A DNA stretch of 7,284 bases from JAWPMT01 sp964653795. Its GTDB lineage: Bacteria > Bacteroidota > Bacteroidia > Cytophagales > Cyclobacteriaceae. Every line of letters starts with the position of its first letter. Positions within the stretch are counted from its first letter, which is position 1. The stretch is from the NCBI GenBank assembly GCA_964653795.1, contig CAZZHO010000209.1:1-7284 (forward strand), given 5' to 3'. The notes beneath the pieces were generated by a model. That model did no database searches and was not told the DNA's origin. It saw only the letters and a program-made list of their open reading frames with translations. The translations under genes were made by a program, and so were the position numbers. Positions 7,092 through 7,284 of the stretch are shown piece after piece.

Positions 7092-7255
7092 TATTCAGGA
7101 ATATGCTAATCGACAAATTAGGTCAACAATCGGCAGTTTGAAACAAGTAACCGAAAAGAAAAGCTAAATACGGTCTGAAAAGTCCAATTTCGGAACAAGA
7201 TCTTTTCAACTATGCGAAAGCAAAAGAATGGATCAATCATTGAAACTCGTCGATG
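7092..7255. promoter_or_regulatory. Intergenic region expected to hold the promoter of the minus-strand genes
   Basis: This AT-rich stretch precedes the SIMPL gene start and contains no convincing gene. On the minus strand TAATTTG (7114-7120) is one base short of the Bacteroidota -7 consensus TAnnTTTG, and the nearest upstream TTG is too far away (about 23 nt), so I do not call an exact promoter. The location is inferred from gene layout only. A plus-strand transcript ending at the terminator at 7256-7284 would also have to start here. Confidence 0.35.
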
Positions 7256-7284
7256 GGCACATATGAATTTATGTGCCTTTTTTT
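7256..7284 (+). terminator. Intrinsic terminator, plus-strand orientation
   Basis: GGCACATA (7256-7263) pairs perfectly with TATGTGCC (7270-7277) around a 6-nt loop, followed by at least seven Ts running to the window edge. That is a textbook rho-independent terminator for a transcript moving left to right. On the minus strand the stem is preceded by As and not followed by Ts, so it would work poorly there. No plus-strand gene is recognised upstream of it in the window. Confidence 0.75.

Noticed and set aside
6850..7167. 105-codon plus-strand open frame crossing the SIMPL start
   Set aside because: It is mostly antisense to the SIMPL gene and has no domain; it ends about 90 nt before the terminator hairpin. 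An antisense transcript is possible, but not a protein.

Overview
The window looks like a chromosomal segment of a Bacteroidota bacterium, probably Cytophagales-like. The grounds are protein style (a short SIMPL-domain secreted protein, a TolB-like lipoprotein, a GGLG-type glycosyltransferase), moderate GC, and the near absence of Shine-Dalgarno sequences before starts. This is inferred from protein resemblance only; there is no rRNA or other marker.

All eight recognisable genes lie on the minus strand and are read from right to left. In transcription order they are: a SIMPL/DUF541 secreted protein (7091-6411), a TolB-like beta-propeller lipoprotein (6405-5545), an 88-residue protein of unknown function (5525-5259), a FAN1-family VRR-NUC nuclease (5206-3740, interrupted by 100 Ns), a GT4/GT5-like glycosyltransferase (3692-2394), a sugar-porter MFS permease (2390-1062), a periplasmic-binding-protein-fold protein without signal peptide (1065-205, Ca3427-like family), and the first 69 codons of a uridine-kinase-like P-loop kinase (208 to beyond the left edge). 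Gaps between genes are 5, 19, 52, 47 and 3 nt, followed by two ATGA overlaps, so the set could be one long transcript or two to three stacked operons.

The tightest unit is glycosyltransferase-MFS-binding protein-kinase. The last three are translationally coupled, which suggests a shared import and phosphorylation or sensing job, but the substrate is not visible. The upstream pair (SIMPL and propeller lipoprotein) belongs to the cell envelope. The FAN1 nuclease is a DNA-repair enzyme with no obvious functional link to its neighbours.

The points most worth following are: a perfect 10-bp inverted repeat that places the FAN1 start codon in a hairpin loop; the signal-less binding protein coupled to an MFS carrier and a kinase rather than to an ABC transporter; and an intrinsic terminator at the right edge, oriented for a plus-strand transcript that no recognised gene explains. 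The 100-N block is an assembly gap whose true size is probably larger. I saw no CRISPR array, tRNA, rRNA, insertion sequence or phage gene.
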